In this document: positions 28,804-37,158 of the stretch, piece after piece
Numbering within the stretch: position 1 is the first letter of the stretch
Layout: each line of letters opens with the position of its first letter
Assembly (NCBI GenBank): GCA_019359765.1
Contig: JAHHGU010000005.1
Location: 1 to 64,000 of the forward strand
Direction of reading: 5' to 3'
Source: Aphanothece sp. CMT-3BRIN-NPC111
Lineage (GTDB): Bacteria; Cyanobacteriota; Cyanobacteriia; Cyanobacteriales; JAHHGU01
DNA length: 64,000 bases
The notes under the pieces: model-generated
The model's input: only the letters and a program-made list of their open reading frames with translations
The model's database searches: none
Told to the model about the DNA's origin: nothing
Translations under genes and position numbers: made by a program

Positions 28804-28883
28804 CGTCTAATTTCTCCTTCTATATCATAAAAAAGCCCGAACACCTTAGAGGGTGGGACAGATGAAAGTTTAAGACAAATATA

Positions 28884-29096
28884 TCAATCTAGCCCATAAA
28901 ATTCTGAAGTCAGGATACCCCACTGAGCCAACTCCATAACTATGACGCGATAGCAGCCACGATAGGCTGCTTCTTTACGACCCACTTCAGCAGGTTTCCC
29001 CTTGTTATCTTCATTTTCTTTAAGCACTATTCCAGCCATCTAGTCAATCGTAGCTTGAAGCAGTTCTTCTGGTTTGACTAGCCACTCTAGTTTCCC
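28884..29096 (-). pseudogene. Unrecognised gene remnant with an internal stop
   Basis: A minus-strand frame reads KLEWLVKPEELLQATID, then TAG (29040-29042), then MAGIVLKENEDNKGKP and EAAYRGCYRVIVMELAQWG to a stop at 28884. The composition is protein-like and the frame continues through the stop, so it looks like a disabled gene fragment, although translation could restart at the Met after the stop (51 aa). I do not know the family. Confidence 0.35.
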
Positions 29097-29417
29097 TTAC
29101 TCCCAAGCCGCACGAGAAATATTGGCAACGATAATCGCTTGTGTTCCCAGACGACTGGCACCTAGAGCAACTCCTTGGGTATGGTTTCCAGCAGATGCGG
29201 CAATTACACCCTGCGCCAGCATATCCTCAGGCAGGTTCGCCATTTTGTTATAAGCACCCCGCAGTTTGAAGGAAAAGACAGACTGCATATCTTCCCGCTT
29301 GAGCAGAAGTTGATTATTTAGTGGCACAGATAAATTTGGAGCATACTCCAAGGGCGTTTCCTGGGCAACATAGTACACACGCGCAGTCAGGATTTGTACC
29401 AGGTAGTCGCAATACAT
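29097..29417 (-). pseudogene. Duplicated 5' fragment of ilvA
   Basis: From an ATG at 29417 the product matches residues 1-95 of IlvA almost exactly (MYCDYLVQILTARVYYVAQE, SFKLRGAYNKMANLPEDML), then diverges at IIVANISRAAWE and stops. It holds the PLP lysine but lacks most of the catalytic domain and both ACT domains, so it cannot be an active lyase. The copy is in the same orientation as ilvA, about 1.4 kb upstream, and the toxin-antitoxin pair lies between the two copies. Confidence 0.88.
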
Positions 29418-29534
29418 GGGGGTAAAAGGTGCAGAAGCCAGATAGAGTTCAATTTTACATCTGCGAACACTGTTGGCGATCGCGAGTGCTAATCTGAAGT
29501 AACAACTCTTATTTGTAAAGATAAGGCGTTCACT

Positions 29535-30149
29535 ATGATTCAAGCATTACCTGAACGCATGAGTTTTGAAGATTTTCTGGAATGGCATCCAGAAAACGGC
29601 AGACAGTATGAGCTACATAATGGAATTGTTATCGAGATGGAGCCTACTGGTCAACACGAACTTGTTGGCGGATTCTTAGCTGAAGAATTAACACTGGAGA
29701 TTCGTAAGCTAAAATTGCCCTACACTATTCCCAGAAGTTGCTTATTAAAGCCGAATTTACCCGACTATGGATATCGACCAGATGTTGTGATATTAAATAA
29801 AACTTTGCTTGCAGAGGAACCACTTTGGGAGAAAGCATCAACTATTCAGTATGGTAAGACTGTTCCTTTAGTAATCGAAGTTGTCAGCACCAATTGGCAG
29901 GATGATTATGCACATAAATTAGTGGAATATGAAGCAATGGGAATTAGTGAATATTGGATTGTCGATTCCCGTGCTTTGGGTGCAATTCGTTACATTGGTA
30001 AGCCTAAGCAACCAACGATTTCAGTATGTCAGTTAATTGAAGGAGAGTATCAGTTGCAGCGATTTATTGCAGGTCAGCGATTGGAGTCTGGCATTTTCCC
30101 TGAACTTGATTTGACAACTGATGCGATTTTTCAAGCCGCAGAATTGTAA
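29535..30149 (+). CDS. Uma2-family (DUF820) putative endonuclease
   Basis: 204 aa with the PD-(D/E)XK-like core of the family: RPDVVIL (acidic residue), then PLVIEVVSTN (Glu) and the later Lys in DDYAHKLVEYE, followed by GISEYWIVDSR. The start MIQALPERMSFEDFLEWHPE is typical. These proteins are very numerous in cyanobacteria, and neither nuclease activity nor biological role is settled. Confidence 0.87.
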   Translation: MIQALPERMSFEDFLEWHPENGRQYELHNGIVIEMEPTGQHELVGGFLAEELTLEIRKLKLPYTIPRSCLLKPNLPDYGYRPDVVILNKTLLAEEPLWEKASTIQYGKTVPLVIEVVSTNWQDDYAHKLVEYEAMGISEYWIVDSRALGAIRYIGKPKQPTISVCQLIEGEYQLQRFIAGQRLESGIFPELDLTTDAIFQAAEL

Positions 30150-30191
30150 TAGTAATTAGAGCAATTTAAATTATTTGATTTAAGGTTTGCT

Positions 30192-30296
30192 ATGGAACGT
30201 ATTATTATCCCAGTCTATCCAAATGCAATCCGTATCATTAGTGCCCGTCTCGCCACTCGTAGGGAGCGTGAAAATTATGAGCAAAACGCCTTTTGA
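30192..30296 (+). pseudogene. C-terminal stub of a BrnT-like toxin
   Basis: The frame from 30192 ends in AIRIISARLATRRERENYEQ and a TGA at 30294. This is the characteristic C-terminal end of BrnT ribonuclease toxins (IRIISARxATxxERxxYE). Only 34 codons remain of about 90, and the catalytic N-terminal part is absent. It overlaps the start of the next gene by 20 bases, keeping the original coupling. Confidence 0.65.
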
Positions 30297-30525
30297 TCAA
30301 CCTTCAAACTCTGAAGATGAGCTTTTGCCGGAATACCGCTTCGATTACAAAAAGGCAAAGCCTAACCGCTTTATAAATCGAAATCGAAGTGGAAAGCCAA
30401 AGCTGACGGTCGTTGTTTTGGATGAGGATGTTGCCGAGGTGTTTTCAACACGGGAAGCAGTAAACAAGGTGCTTCGGGCGCTTATTGAAGCGATGCCTCA
30501 AGTAAGTAGTGGTGAGACAGTCTAA
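30277..30525 (+). CDS. BrnA-like antitoxin, left without an intact toxin
   Basis: 82 aa from the ATG at 30277. ELLPEYRFDYKKAKPNRF is a conserved N-terminal element, and LTVVVLDEDVAEVFSTREAV with LRALIEAM looks like a ribbon-helix-helix DNA-binding end. Such proteins bind BrnT and repress their own promoter. Only a stub of the toxin remains upstream, so it may be a solitary repressor. Confidence 0.7.
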   Translation: MSKTPFDQPSNSEDELLPEYRFDYKKAKPNRFINRNRSGKPKLTVVVLDEDVAEVFSTREAVNKVLRALIEAMPQVSSGETV

Positions 30526-30744
30526 CTGTAGTGCGATCGCAAAGCACAGATCGAACCCTTTTCTAGCTTGATGATAAGTCAAACAGTTACTATGAGAGCA
30601 AAATTTAGCCAGTAGACTATGCCAACCCTTATATTGGAGACGTGATCGCACCTGCTGTTTATCTTACCCAAACTTACACGACACAGATAGAAAATTGAGG
30701 AGGTTTTGTTTGGGATAACACTCTGCTCTGTAACAAGCTTTTCA

Positions 30745-32565
30745 TCAAGAAGAAGAATCTTTAATTACCTGCTCTAGGTATGTGAAAATACATTCAAAAT
30801 TCACGAAATCTTCTCGTGTCCCAACTTCACACAGCCAATTACAAAGATTACCCTTTTCATCCTTATTTACTTCCTTTTTTTCGGGAACTACGACTTCCTG
30901 ACCCCGATTTATCTTTTTTATCTCTGGAGTATAATCTATAAATGCTCTCTTGTAAGCTTCTGCTTTTTCTATTGTTTCTAAAGGAAAAAGGTTCTCTATT
31001 CCTATTTTAATAGGTGTGCCAGTTTGAGTTGGTATGACTTTCTTAAAGACATTTCCTTTCTCTGCATCCTGCTTCTGCGTATCGCAGTCATACAATAGGA
31101 CAATTTTTTGGGGTACTACTTCTGCTAATTTTGGTGATTGTTTCAGTGGATTCCAAATTTTATCGAGATTTCCAAAGCCATCACCATCCTTCAAAGAGAA
31201 GTTGGTCAATAAATCATGCTTATTCAGAACTTTTGCAGCTTTGATTAAATATCTAATGTCGTAATCTCCCTCAACGAAAAGAATAGGTTTTTGAGCTTCT
31301 TCGAGCGCTTTACGAATATCTTCTTCATAAAATTTTGTTTCTCTAAAGTATCCATAAGCTTCTCCAAATTCTTTGAATCTCTCAGCAGATATTTCCTCTC
31401 CATCTGGCATTTCACGAAGAGAGAAACCCTTATTAGTCAATTCTCTTTCTAACCCCAGAACGAATAATGGAGAATGGGATGTAATTATAAACTGAACTTT
31501 TGGAAGTAATTTTATCAAACTCGGTAAGACTTGATATTGAAAGTTAGAGTGTAAGTGAAGCTCTATCTCATCAATAATAACAAGACCCCGTACTTCACTT
31601 AATGACTCAAAATTTGCCTCTGAAAGGTCATAATCACGCATAATCGTGAGAAATAAGTTTAGTACTAAAGTCTGCCCTGTTGAAAGCTGAAAAATATTTG
31701 GAATCCACGGCTGTTCGTTGCGGACTATTGAAATCATTCGGCTTAATCTATTGGTAATACCGAATCTAAGATTATCTTCCGTCTGCATAACAATCTTCAT
31801 TAATTGTAAAATTGATTCATAAATTCTTGAGCAATTACCTTGGTATCCTTCAAAATGATTCAATAATACGTTTTGGCCGTTTATAGAAGCCACTCTTCTA
31901 GTGATAGTTTGTTCAAATATACTCCTATCAAGTAGAAGATCGAGAATCCAGTTCTGATTAAATTTTAGAGGAGCATAATGAACAATACTTCTATTAGAAA
32001 AGTTTTGAATGCTTTTAAGCTCTGAGTATTCCGCTCTCGCCTTGAGATTCAACAAATTTAGCCATGCAGGTTCTTCAAACCGATTTGCAGGAAAGTAGAG
32101 CAAGCAGTTTTTATTGAGTAGTTCTCTTAAATCATTCCTTTTTGCATCAAAATTTGTCCAAAATAACGAGGATTCTTCTTCTGGTATTTTGTCCCAGTCC
32201 TGATTGTTTGGAACATACTGAAGTTGGTTCTCAACTTCTTTTTTTGTATTTAGCAATTGCCATTCTATACATTGCAATTCATTGTCAAACATTACTTTAG
32301 AATAATAATATGTTTTTCCGCTTTTAATATAGCTGGGGCTTCTATATTTGTAAGTTTTACCATGCTCAACTTCAGTATTATCAAATATAAGCTGTTTTCC
32401 AATAATAATAGAATTAACTATAAAGGATAGTAATATACTCTTGCCGGTTCCATTTTCTCCTACAATAATGACTGGTTTAGGATTACCATTCTCGTGGAAT
32501 GGTAATTCAAAGCTACATTCACTAATTGGACCAATGTTTTCGAGATGCAATCTTTTTAGATACAT
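30745..32565 (-). CDS. AAA ATPase with Toprim-like C-terminus (OLD-like)
   Basis: 606 aa. An SMC/RecF-type ATPase head begins MYLKRLHLENIGPISECSFE with Walker A GENGTGKS (36-43); a signature-like LSTGQTLVLNLF and Walker B LVIIDEIELHLHS follow in the middle, and then ITSHSPLFVLGL. The C-terminal part has PILFVEGDYDIRYL and IVLLYDCDTQ, which match Toprim Glu and Asp positions. OLD-family proteins of this layout act in phage defence. The gene is AT-rich beside toxin-antitoxin relics, which fits a transferred defence gene; no second component is adjacent. Confidence 0.82.
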   Translation of the reverse strand: MYLKRLHLENIGPISECSFELPFHENGNPKPVIIVGENGTGKSILLSFIVNSIIIGKQLIFDNTEVEHGKTYKYRSPSYIKSGKTYYYSKVMFDNELQCIEWQLLNTKKEVENQLQYVPNNQDWDKIPEEESSLFWTNFDAKRNDLRELLNKNCLLYFPANRFEEPAWLNLLNLKARAEYSELKSIQNFSNRSIVHYAPLKFNQNWILDLLLDRSIFEQTITRRVASINGQNVLLNHFEGYQGNCSRIYESILQLMKIVMQTEDNLRFGITNRLSRMISIVRNEQPWIPNIFQLSTGQTLVLNLFLTIMRDYDLSEANFESLSEVRGLVIIDEIELHLHSNFQYQVLPSLIKLLPKVQFIITSHSPLFVLGLERELTNKGFSLREMPDGEEISAERFKEFGEAYGYFRETKFYEEDIRKALEEAQKPILFVEGDYDIRYLIKAAKVLNKHDLLTNFSLKDGDGFGNLDKIWNPLKQSPKLAEVVPQKIVLLYDCDTQKQDAEKGNVFKKVIPTQTGTPIKIGIENLFPLETIEKAEAYKRAFIDYTPEIKKINRGQEVVVPEKKEVNKDEKGNLCNWLCEVGTREDFVNFECIFTYLEQVIKDSSS

Positions 32566-32808
32566 ATTTGTAACTTAGTAAGCTAGGATGTACATTCCCA
32601 CTACAACCGTTGAAACTCATATCCTGAGTTTAACAAACACAGCAGCACTACACAGGCAGAAAGGTGAGGGAGGCTGTATGCACAAGAGCTTTTTGGGTTA
32701 CTACGCTACTGATAATGTGCGATCGCACATCCTCCCTAAGTTCCTAGGTGAAGTAAAAATGTCCGATTGCCGTCAGGTTAGTAAAGACAGAAGTATCGCT
32801 AATGACTA

Positions 32809-33057
32809 TCACAAACGCTCTAATTCCCGCAGGTTTTTAAGATCTAGCTCGAAGTCTTCAACGTCGTAGACATATAGTGGTATGTGTCGCTGTTTGAGCA
32901 ATTCCCGGAAAGCGTTAGGTGACATCTGTGCCAAGTAACTGGCATGACCAATAGTTAGCCGACCTGCTTGAAATAGCAGCAGCGCAATTTCCTGCTTAAA
33001 TTCGGCTGCTTCCATTTGGCAGGCGCGAAGGGTTTCGTCAGAGATGAGGACACTCAT
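32809..33057 (-). CDS. UPF0175-family protein
   Basis: 82 aa. MSVLISDETLRACQMEAAEF, KQEIALLLFQAGRLTIGHAS and YLAQMSPNAFRELLKQRHIP match the UPF0175 family, small helix-turn-helix-like proteins often paired with PIN-domain genes. No PIN partner is adjacent here, so it may be a solitary antitoxin or regulator. Confidence 0.82.
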   Translation of the reverse strand: MSVLISDETLRACQMEAAEFKQEIALLLFQAGRLTIGHASYLAQMSPNAFRELLKQRHIPLYVYDVEDFELDLKNLRELERL

Positions 33058-33182
33058 AGTTGAAATATAGAAACCACTACTCTTTCAGGATAATTTACCC
33101 TCGATTTAGTGTTCAGTGCGATCGCAAGCAGGGATTAAGAGTGCGATACGTGCTACGCACTTAGCCCAGCGATCGCGTCGAG

Positions 33183-33407
33183 CTACAGTGATTCAAACCA
33201 GGCGCTGAAGCCTTCAAGACCTTGACATTCCTCCTGAAAGGCTTCTGCATCCCCCACATCCTCAATCTTGTATTCCATGAAGCGTTCACCATCGGGCGCT
33301 TTTTTAGAAGAGACACACTCGTTAGGATATTTGTCTGCAAAAGCTAGAAATTCAGTGGCATGACGTTTCCATGCGTTACCTGAACAGGTGATAGTGACAA
33401 GCCACAT
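33183..33407 (-). CDS. Small protein of unknown function
   Basis: 74 aa from the ATG at 33407 (MWLVTITCSGNAWKRHATEF), which is preferred over an ATG 11 codons upstream that adds an unusual hydrophobic lead. It is acidic at the C-terminus (EDVGDAEAFQEECQGLEGFS). I do not recognise the family. Confidence 0.5.
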   Translation of the reverse strand: MWLVTITCSGNAWKRHATEFLAFADKYPNECVSSKKAPDGERFMEYKIEDVGDAEAFQEECQGLEGFSAWFESL

Positions 33408-33498
33408 GATGTCGAATCTCCAAAAAATACTTAGTTGCAAGCTGTTTATATAATATGGGATTGCTATAGGTTGGTATTAGCTACAAGTAGACGCTATT

Positions 33499-33556
33499 GC
33501 GATATGTGCTACGCACACCCTACGCGATGGTCGAAGACCCGCCTTCGGCGATCACA
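33499..33556. repeat. Dispersed repeat, copy A
   Basis: The stretch from GCGATATGTGCTACGC to CGCCTTCGGCGATCACA is repeated in the same direction at 34984-35040 with few changes, so two copies flank the TetR-integrase gene. A shorter related piece in reverse orientation lies near 54171-54206. Confidence 0.75.
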
Positions 33557-33589
33557 CTGCTAAGCCGGAGGCATTCCCACTCACCCCCA

Positions 33590-34873
33590 TCAACCAACAC
33601 CATCAGTTTTACTGCTTGGACTTCGATCTAATCGGATCGCTTGTTCCAAAGCCGCCTTTTCTTGCGCTCTTAGCACATAAGGTTGCAATTGTTCCTGGTT
33701 ATAGCCAGTGAGGATACTTAATCCTTCTAGATTCATTCCCCGCATCAGCATCTCAACACACCAAGTTTGTTGAGCTTGTTCAATCGCAGGAGGATGCCCT
33801 GATGGTGTGATAATCTCAGCAACGATATCCTGCCAGCGCATACGTACCTCTACCTCAGACATCGGTTGCCCAGTCTCGTTGATAAATAGTGCTGGTTGAT
33901 CGTCCTTGCGAATCTTCAGCCATTGGGTGAGGGGATTTTTAGTGTAGGAACCATAACGATATCCCATAATCCATTGATTTAGGGGAACTTGACGAATCGC
34001 CCCCTGGGGCACTTGCAGCAGATGTTGGTGATTATCATAAATAGAGTGCGATCGCTCCAGAGTAACGATTTCGTTTGTTCTAAGGCCAGCACCAAACAAC
34101 AAATACACTAGAGCATAGTCTTGAGAGCTAGACTTACGAGCCTTTTGCAGAATCGCTCGCACTAAAGGAGCAGGTATATCTATCACCTCTCCTCTGAGCT
34201 GGCTCCTGCTGGACTCTACTATTGCTAAACTGCTAGTTTGCTCTGGGGATATCGCCTCAATATATTCACTGGGGAGAAACAACTTTACTAAATCGGCGAT
34301 AAATGTCTCCCGATCTGGCCAAAGTTCATGAAATTTAGTTGTAAATTCAATCGCGGCATAGCCTAGTAGCAAAGTATTGAGTAAGCTTGCCAGCTTTTGG
34401 GTCGAGAGTCGCGTTGGCATAGCCTCTGGGTTAGAGATCTGCTCCTGCGACATAGCTGTGGTCAAATATTGAATCGTGTAGCGATGTATCTGAGTGAGCC
34501 CTCGCCCGATCGCTTGCTGGTTTTCAATTGGATAGTGTCCCGCCTCTCCCACCAGCGATCGCACAAACTCTGGAACTTTCTCCAGCGCTTGCAGATAACC
34601 ATCCGCATAGGCTTGTAGTGCTTGAGCAAAGCCACGAATTTGAGTGGCTTGCTGCCCCAAATTTTCCCCAAGTTGCGTAAAAACCTCTGCCTCCTCAATC
34701 ACAGCCAGAAGCAAGCCATGTTTACTCCCAAAGTTACGGAATAACGTGACTTCGTTCACATCTGCCAATTCAGCAATCTGGCGAGTTGTTGTCTCCGTCA
34801 CACCCTGAGCCGCAAACAGTTCAAGTGCTGCTTGCACAAGACGCTGCCGAGTGGATTTGCGTTGAGCGGGCAT
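33590..34873 (-). CDS. TetR-type regulator fused to a degenerate tyrosine-recombinase-like domain
   Basis: 427 aa from ATG 34873. Residues 8-55 form a TetR helix-turn-helix (RQRLVQAALELFAAQGVTET, then IAELADVNEVTLFRNFGSKH), followed by a ligand-binding helical region to about 215. From about 240 on, YALVYLLFGAGLRTNEIVTL, LTQWLKIRKDDQPALFINE and LEGLSILTGYNQEQLQPY follow the pattern of phage-integrase catalytic domains. Only the first Arg survives; the H-x-x-R pair and a convincing Tyr nucleophile are absent, so recombination is unlikely. It diverges from the desaturase gene, whose expression it probably controls together with its own. Confidence 0.82.
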   Translation of the reverse strand: MPAQRKSTRQRLVQAALELFAAQGVTETTTRQIAELADVNEVTLFRNFGSKHGLLLAVIEEAEVFTQLGENLGQQATQIRGFAQALQAYADGYLQALEKVPEFVRSLVGEAGHYPIENQQAIGRGLTQIHRYTIQYLTTAMSQEQISNPEAMPTRLSTQKLASLLNTLLLGYAAIEFTTKFHELWPDRETFIADLVKLFLPSEYIEAISPEQTSSLAIVESSRSQLRGEVIDIPAPLVRAILQKARKSSSQDYALVYLLFGAGLRTNEIVTLERSHSIYDNHQHLLQVPQGAIRQVPLNQWIMGYRYGSYTKNPLTQWLKIRKDDQPALFINETGQPMSEVEVRMRWQDIVAEIITPSGHPPAIEQAQQTWCVEMLMRGMNLEGLSILTGYNQEQLQPYVLRAQEKAALEQAIRLDRSPSSKTDGVG

Positions 34874-34883
34874 AAAATTAATT

Positions 34884-34900
34884 TGCAAGTACCACTTGCA
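34884..34900. promoter_or_regulatory. Palindrome upstream of the TetR-type gene (operator 1)
   Basis: TGCAAGT-ACC-ACTTGCA is a perfect 7-base inverted repeat with a 3-base spacer, ending 10 bases before the start codon at 34873. Position and symmetry suit autorepression. Confidence 0.55.
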
Positions 34901-34927
34901 GTCTAAAAGAAAATTTGTTATCTTGGA

Positions 34928-34948
34928 AATGTAAGCAATACTTGCATT
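34928..34948. promoter_or_regulatory. Second, related palindrome (operator 2)
   Basis: AATGTAAG-CAATA-CTTGCATT has 7 of 8 paired positions and shares the ACTTGCA half-site of operator 1. It lies within the divergent promoter region toward the desaturase gene. Confidence 0.5.
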
Positions 34949-34983
34949 TTTGGCTCTGCTGTAATGTAACGATCTTCCCAGGA

Positions 34984-35040
34984 GCGATATGCCTACGGCA
35001 CGCTACGCGATGGTCGAAGACCCGCCTTCGGCGATCGCAC
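34984..35040. repeat. Dispersed repeat, copy B
   Basis: Same sequence and direction as copy A at 33499-33556, including the hairpin-forming CCGCCTTCGGCGATCGC end. Confidence 0.75.
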
Positions 35041-35128
35041 ACAGCCCAAAGGCTAGAGGTGGGGAAGCACAAGCAACTCCTGAATCAGGCAGTACGACAG
35101 GATGCAAGGCTCTGAAAAAAGAAGGTTT

Positions 35129-35989
35129 ATGACGACGACAAATTTGACAAGAACTGGACAAATGTCCTCAGAGTCGCTGAAACTGAGCTGGACGAATGTC
35201 GCCTTTTTCGGGACGATTCATGCTTTGGCACTGCTGGCACCTTGGTTCTTTTCCTGGTCTGCCTTGGGCGTGATGATTTTCCTCCATTGGTTGTTTGGCA
35301 GCATCGGTATTTGCTTGGGGTACCATCGCCTGCTCACTCACCGGAGTTTACAGGTGCCGAAGTGGTTAGAATACATTATCGCGACGATTGGAGCGCTAGC
35401 CCTTCAGGGAGGCCCGGTGTTTTGGGCCTCTGGACATCGCCAGCATCACTTGCATACTGAGGATAGAGACAAAGATCCATACGCCGCTAGTCGGGGCTTC
35501 TGGTGGAGCCATATGCTTTGGATATTCTATCCTCGCGCTGAGTTCTTTGACCGGGCAACGTATCAGAAGTATGCTCCAGATCTGGCGCGCGATCGCTATT
35601 ACAATTGGCTCGATCGCTATTTCTTAACTTTGCAAATTCCCGTTGCCGTACTGCTATACGCATTGGGAGGATGGTCTTTCGTGATTTACGGAACCTTCCT
35701 ACGAGCGGTGATTTTGTGGCATAGCACCTGGTTGATTAACTCTGCCAGTCACATGAGAGGCGATCGCCGCTTTGAAGTTGAAGATGGCTCCCGCAACCTC
35801 TGGTGGACAGCGCTTCTGACTTATGGCGAAGGCTGGCACAACAACCACCACGCTTATCCTAATGTGGCGAAAGCAGGTTGGAAATGGTGGGAATTAGATA
35901 TGACTTGGTGGGCTATCAAGGCATTGGAAACTCTCGGCTTAGCTAAGCGCGTTGTTCATCCTCCGGCAGAAGTTATAGCTAACGTCTAA
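35129..35989 (+). CDS. desC: Membrane acyl desaturase (delta-9 type)
   Basis: A di-iron membrane desaturase that adds the first double bond to membrane acyl chains using ferredoxin. All three histidine boxes are present: HRLLTH, HRQHH and HNNHH. Hydrophobic segments cover residues 20-60 and 165-205. The start is ATG 35129 after GAAGG (MTTTNLTRTGQMSSES), 286 aa. It is followed by a strong terminator and divergent from the TetR-integrase gene, which suggests control of fatty-acid unsaturation by that regulator. The family is certain; assignment to DesC rather than another delta-9 paralogue is likely. Confidence 0.93.
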   Translation: MTTTNLTRTGQMSSESLKLSWTNVAFFGTIHALALLAPWFFSWSALGVMIFLHWLFGSIGICLGYHRLLTHRSLQVPKWLEYIIATIGALALQGGPVFWASGHRQHHLHTEDRDKDPYAASRGFWWSHMLWIFYPRAEFFDRATYQKYAPDLARDRYYNWLDRYFLTLQIPVAVLLYALGGWSFVIYGTFLRAVILWHSTWLINSASHMRGDRRFEVEDGSRNLWWTALLTYGEGWHNNHHAYPNVAKAGWKWWELDMTWWAIKALETLGLAKRVVHPPAEVIANV

Positions 35990-36021
35990 ACCTCTCCCTT
36001 TTAAATAGGGCTATATTTTCC

Positions 36022-36049
36022 AAAAAGCGGGCAGTAGCCCGCTTTTTTT
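36022..36049 (+). terminator. Desaturase terminator
   Basis: AAAAAGCGGGC and GCCCGCTTTTTTT are perfect arms around an AGTA loop, with a T-run. Confidence 0.88.
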
Positions 36050-36181
36050 ATAGCGATGGCGAGCTTAAGCTTAGTCGTGGCGGTGTGAGGGCTGATTTGG
36101 CTTGGTTAAGCTTAAGGTAGAAGGCGCGATCGCTTCCTAGCAATCTGAGGTTATCAAAGAGCGTAAAGTGCTTATAAGTCA

Positions 36182-37006
36182 ATGGTTGAAACAATTATTG
36201 CCTTTCTCATCATTGGGCTGGTTATCGCTGGAATATTAATCAATCCCATCATAATTAAACGGCGGCGAAACCGTCTCAAGCATCGTTCCTTCCCTCCGCT
36301 TTGGAATGCCATTATTGAAAATAATCTTCCGATTTCCCCCCATCTTTCTCCATTTGAACGCCGACGACTTCAAGGGCACATTCAAGTGTTCTTAGCGGAA
36401 AAACAATTTATTGGCTGTGGAGGATTACAGGTAACGGAGGAAATAAAGCTGATAGTTGCTGCGGTCAGCTGCTTGCTCCTGCTCAATGAGCGAGGAAAGT
36501 ATTTCCCTAAACTGCGTTCAATTCTAATTTATCCCAGCGCTTATCTTGCTAATGAGACGAGTGCTATTGGTGGTTATGTCGTCGAGGAAAAGCGTGTGGC
36601 AAGGCTGGGAGAATCCTGGACAAATGACCAATTAGTGTTGTCTTGGGAACAGGTAAAGCGAGATACTTACAACTGGAGAGATGGGCGTAATGTTGTGCTT
36701 CATGAATTCGCCCATCAGTTGGATCAAGAAGATGGCAAAGCTGAGGGTGTTCCTATTTTGCAGCGCCACTCAGATTATCCGATTTGGGCGCAGGTGATGG
36801 CAGCAGAATATCAACAACTCTGCAATGATGTTGAAGAAGGCGTCAAGACGGTAATGGATAGCTATGGCGCAACCAATCCCGCAGAATTTTTTGCCGTAGC
36901 GACGGAAACTTTCTTTGAAAAACCGCAGCAATTGCTGAAAAAGCATCCGGCACTTTATGAGCAACTACAACGCTACTATCAACTAGATCCTGTGCAATGG
37001 GTTTAG
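36182..37006 (+). CDS. MtfA-like zinc-dependent peptidase (M90)
   Basis: An N-terminal hydrophobic segment (ETIIAFLIIGLVIAGILI) is followed by the peptidase domain with zinc motif HEFAHQLDQEDG near residue 178 and a downstream Glu region (NPAEFFAVATETFFEKP) that supplies the third ligand. 274 aa. In E. coli, MtfA interacts with the regulator Mlc; the cyanobacterial form is membrane-tethered and its target is unknown. Confidence 0.9.
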   Translation: MVETIIAFLIIGLVIAGILINPIIIKRRRNRLKHRSFPPLWNAIIENNLPISPHLSPFERRRLQGHIQVFLAEKQFIGCGGLQVTEEIKLIVAAVSCLLLLNERGKYFPKLRSILIYPSAYLANETSAIGGYVVEEKRVARLGESWTNDQLVLSWEQVKRDTYNWRDGRNVVLHEFAHQLDQEDGKAEGVPILQRHSDYPIWAQVMAAEYQQLCNDVEEGVKTVMDSYGATNPAEFFAVATETFFEKPQQLLKKHPALYEQLQRYYQLDPVQWV

Positions 37007-37158
37007 ACTTTTGCACATCAAGCTACGCACGTTAGGCGATCGCGCCATGCTCATGATGAAAGCTACCCAAAGTGCGATCGCTTTGGAAAGGGTGTGGCGT
37101 TATGGCGACTAATACTACTAACAAGCTTTGTTGTGACTAGCCAAAATATCCGTGCCAC

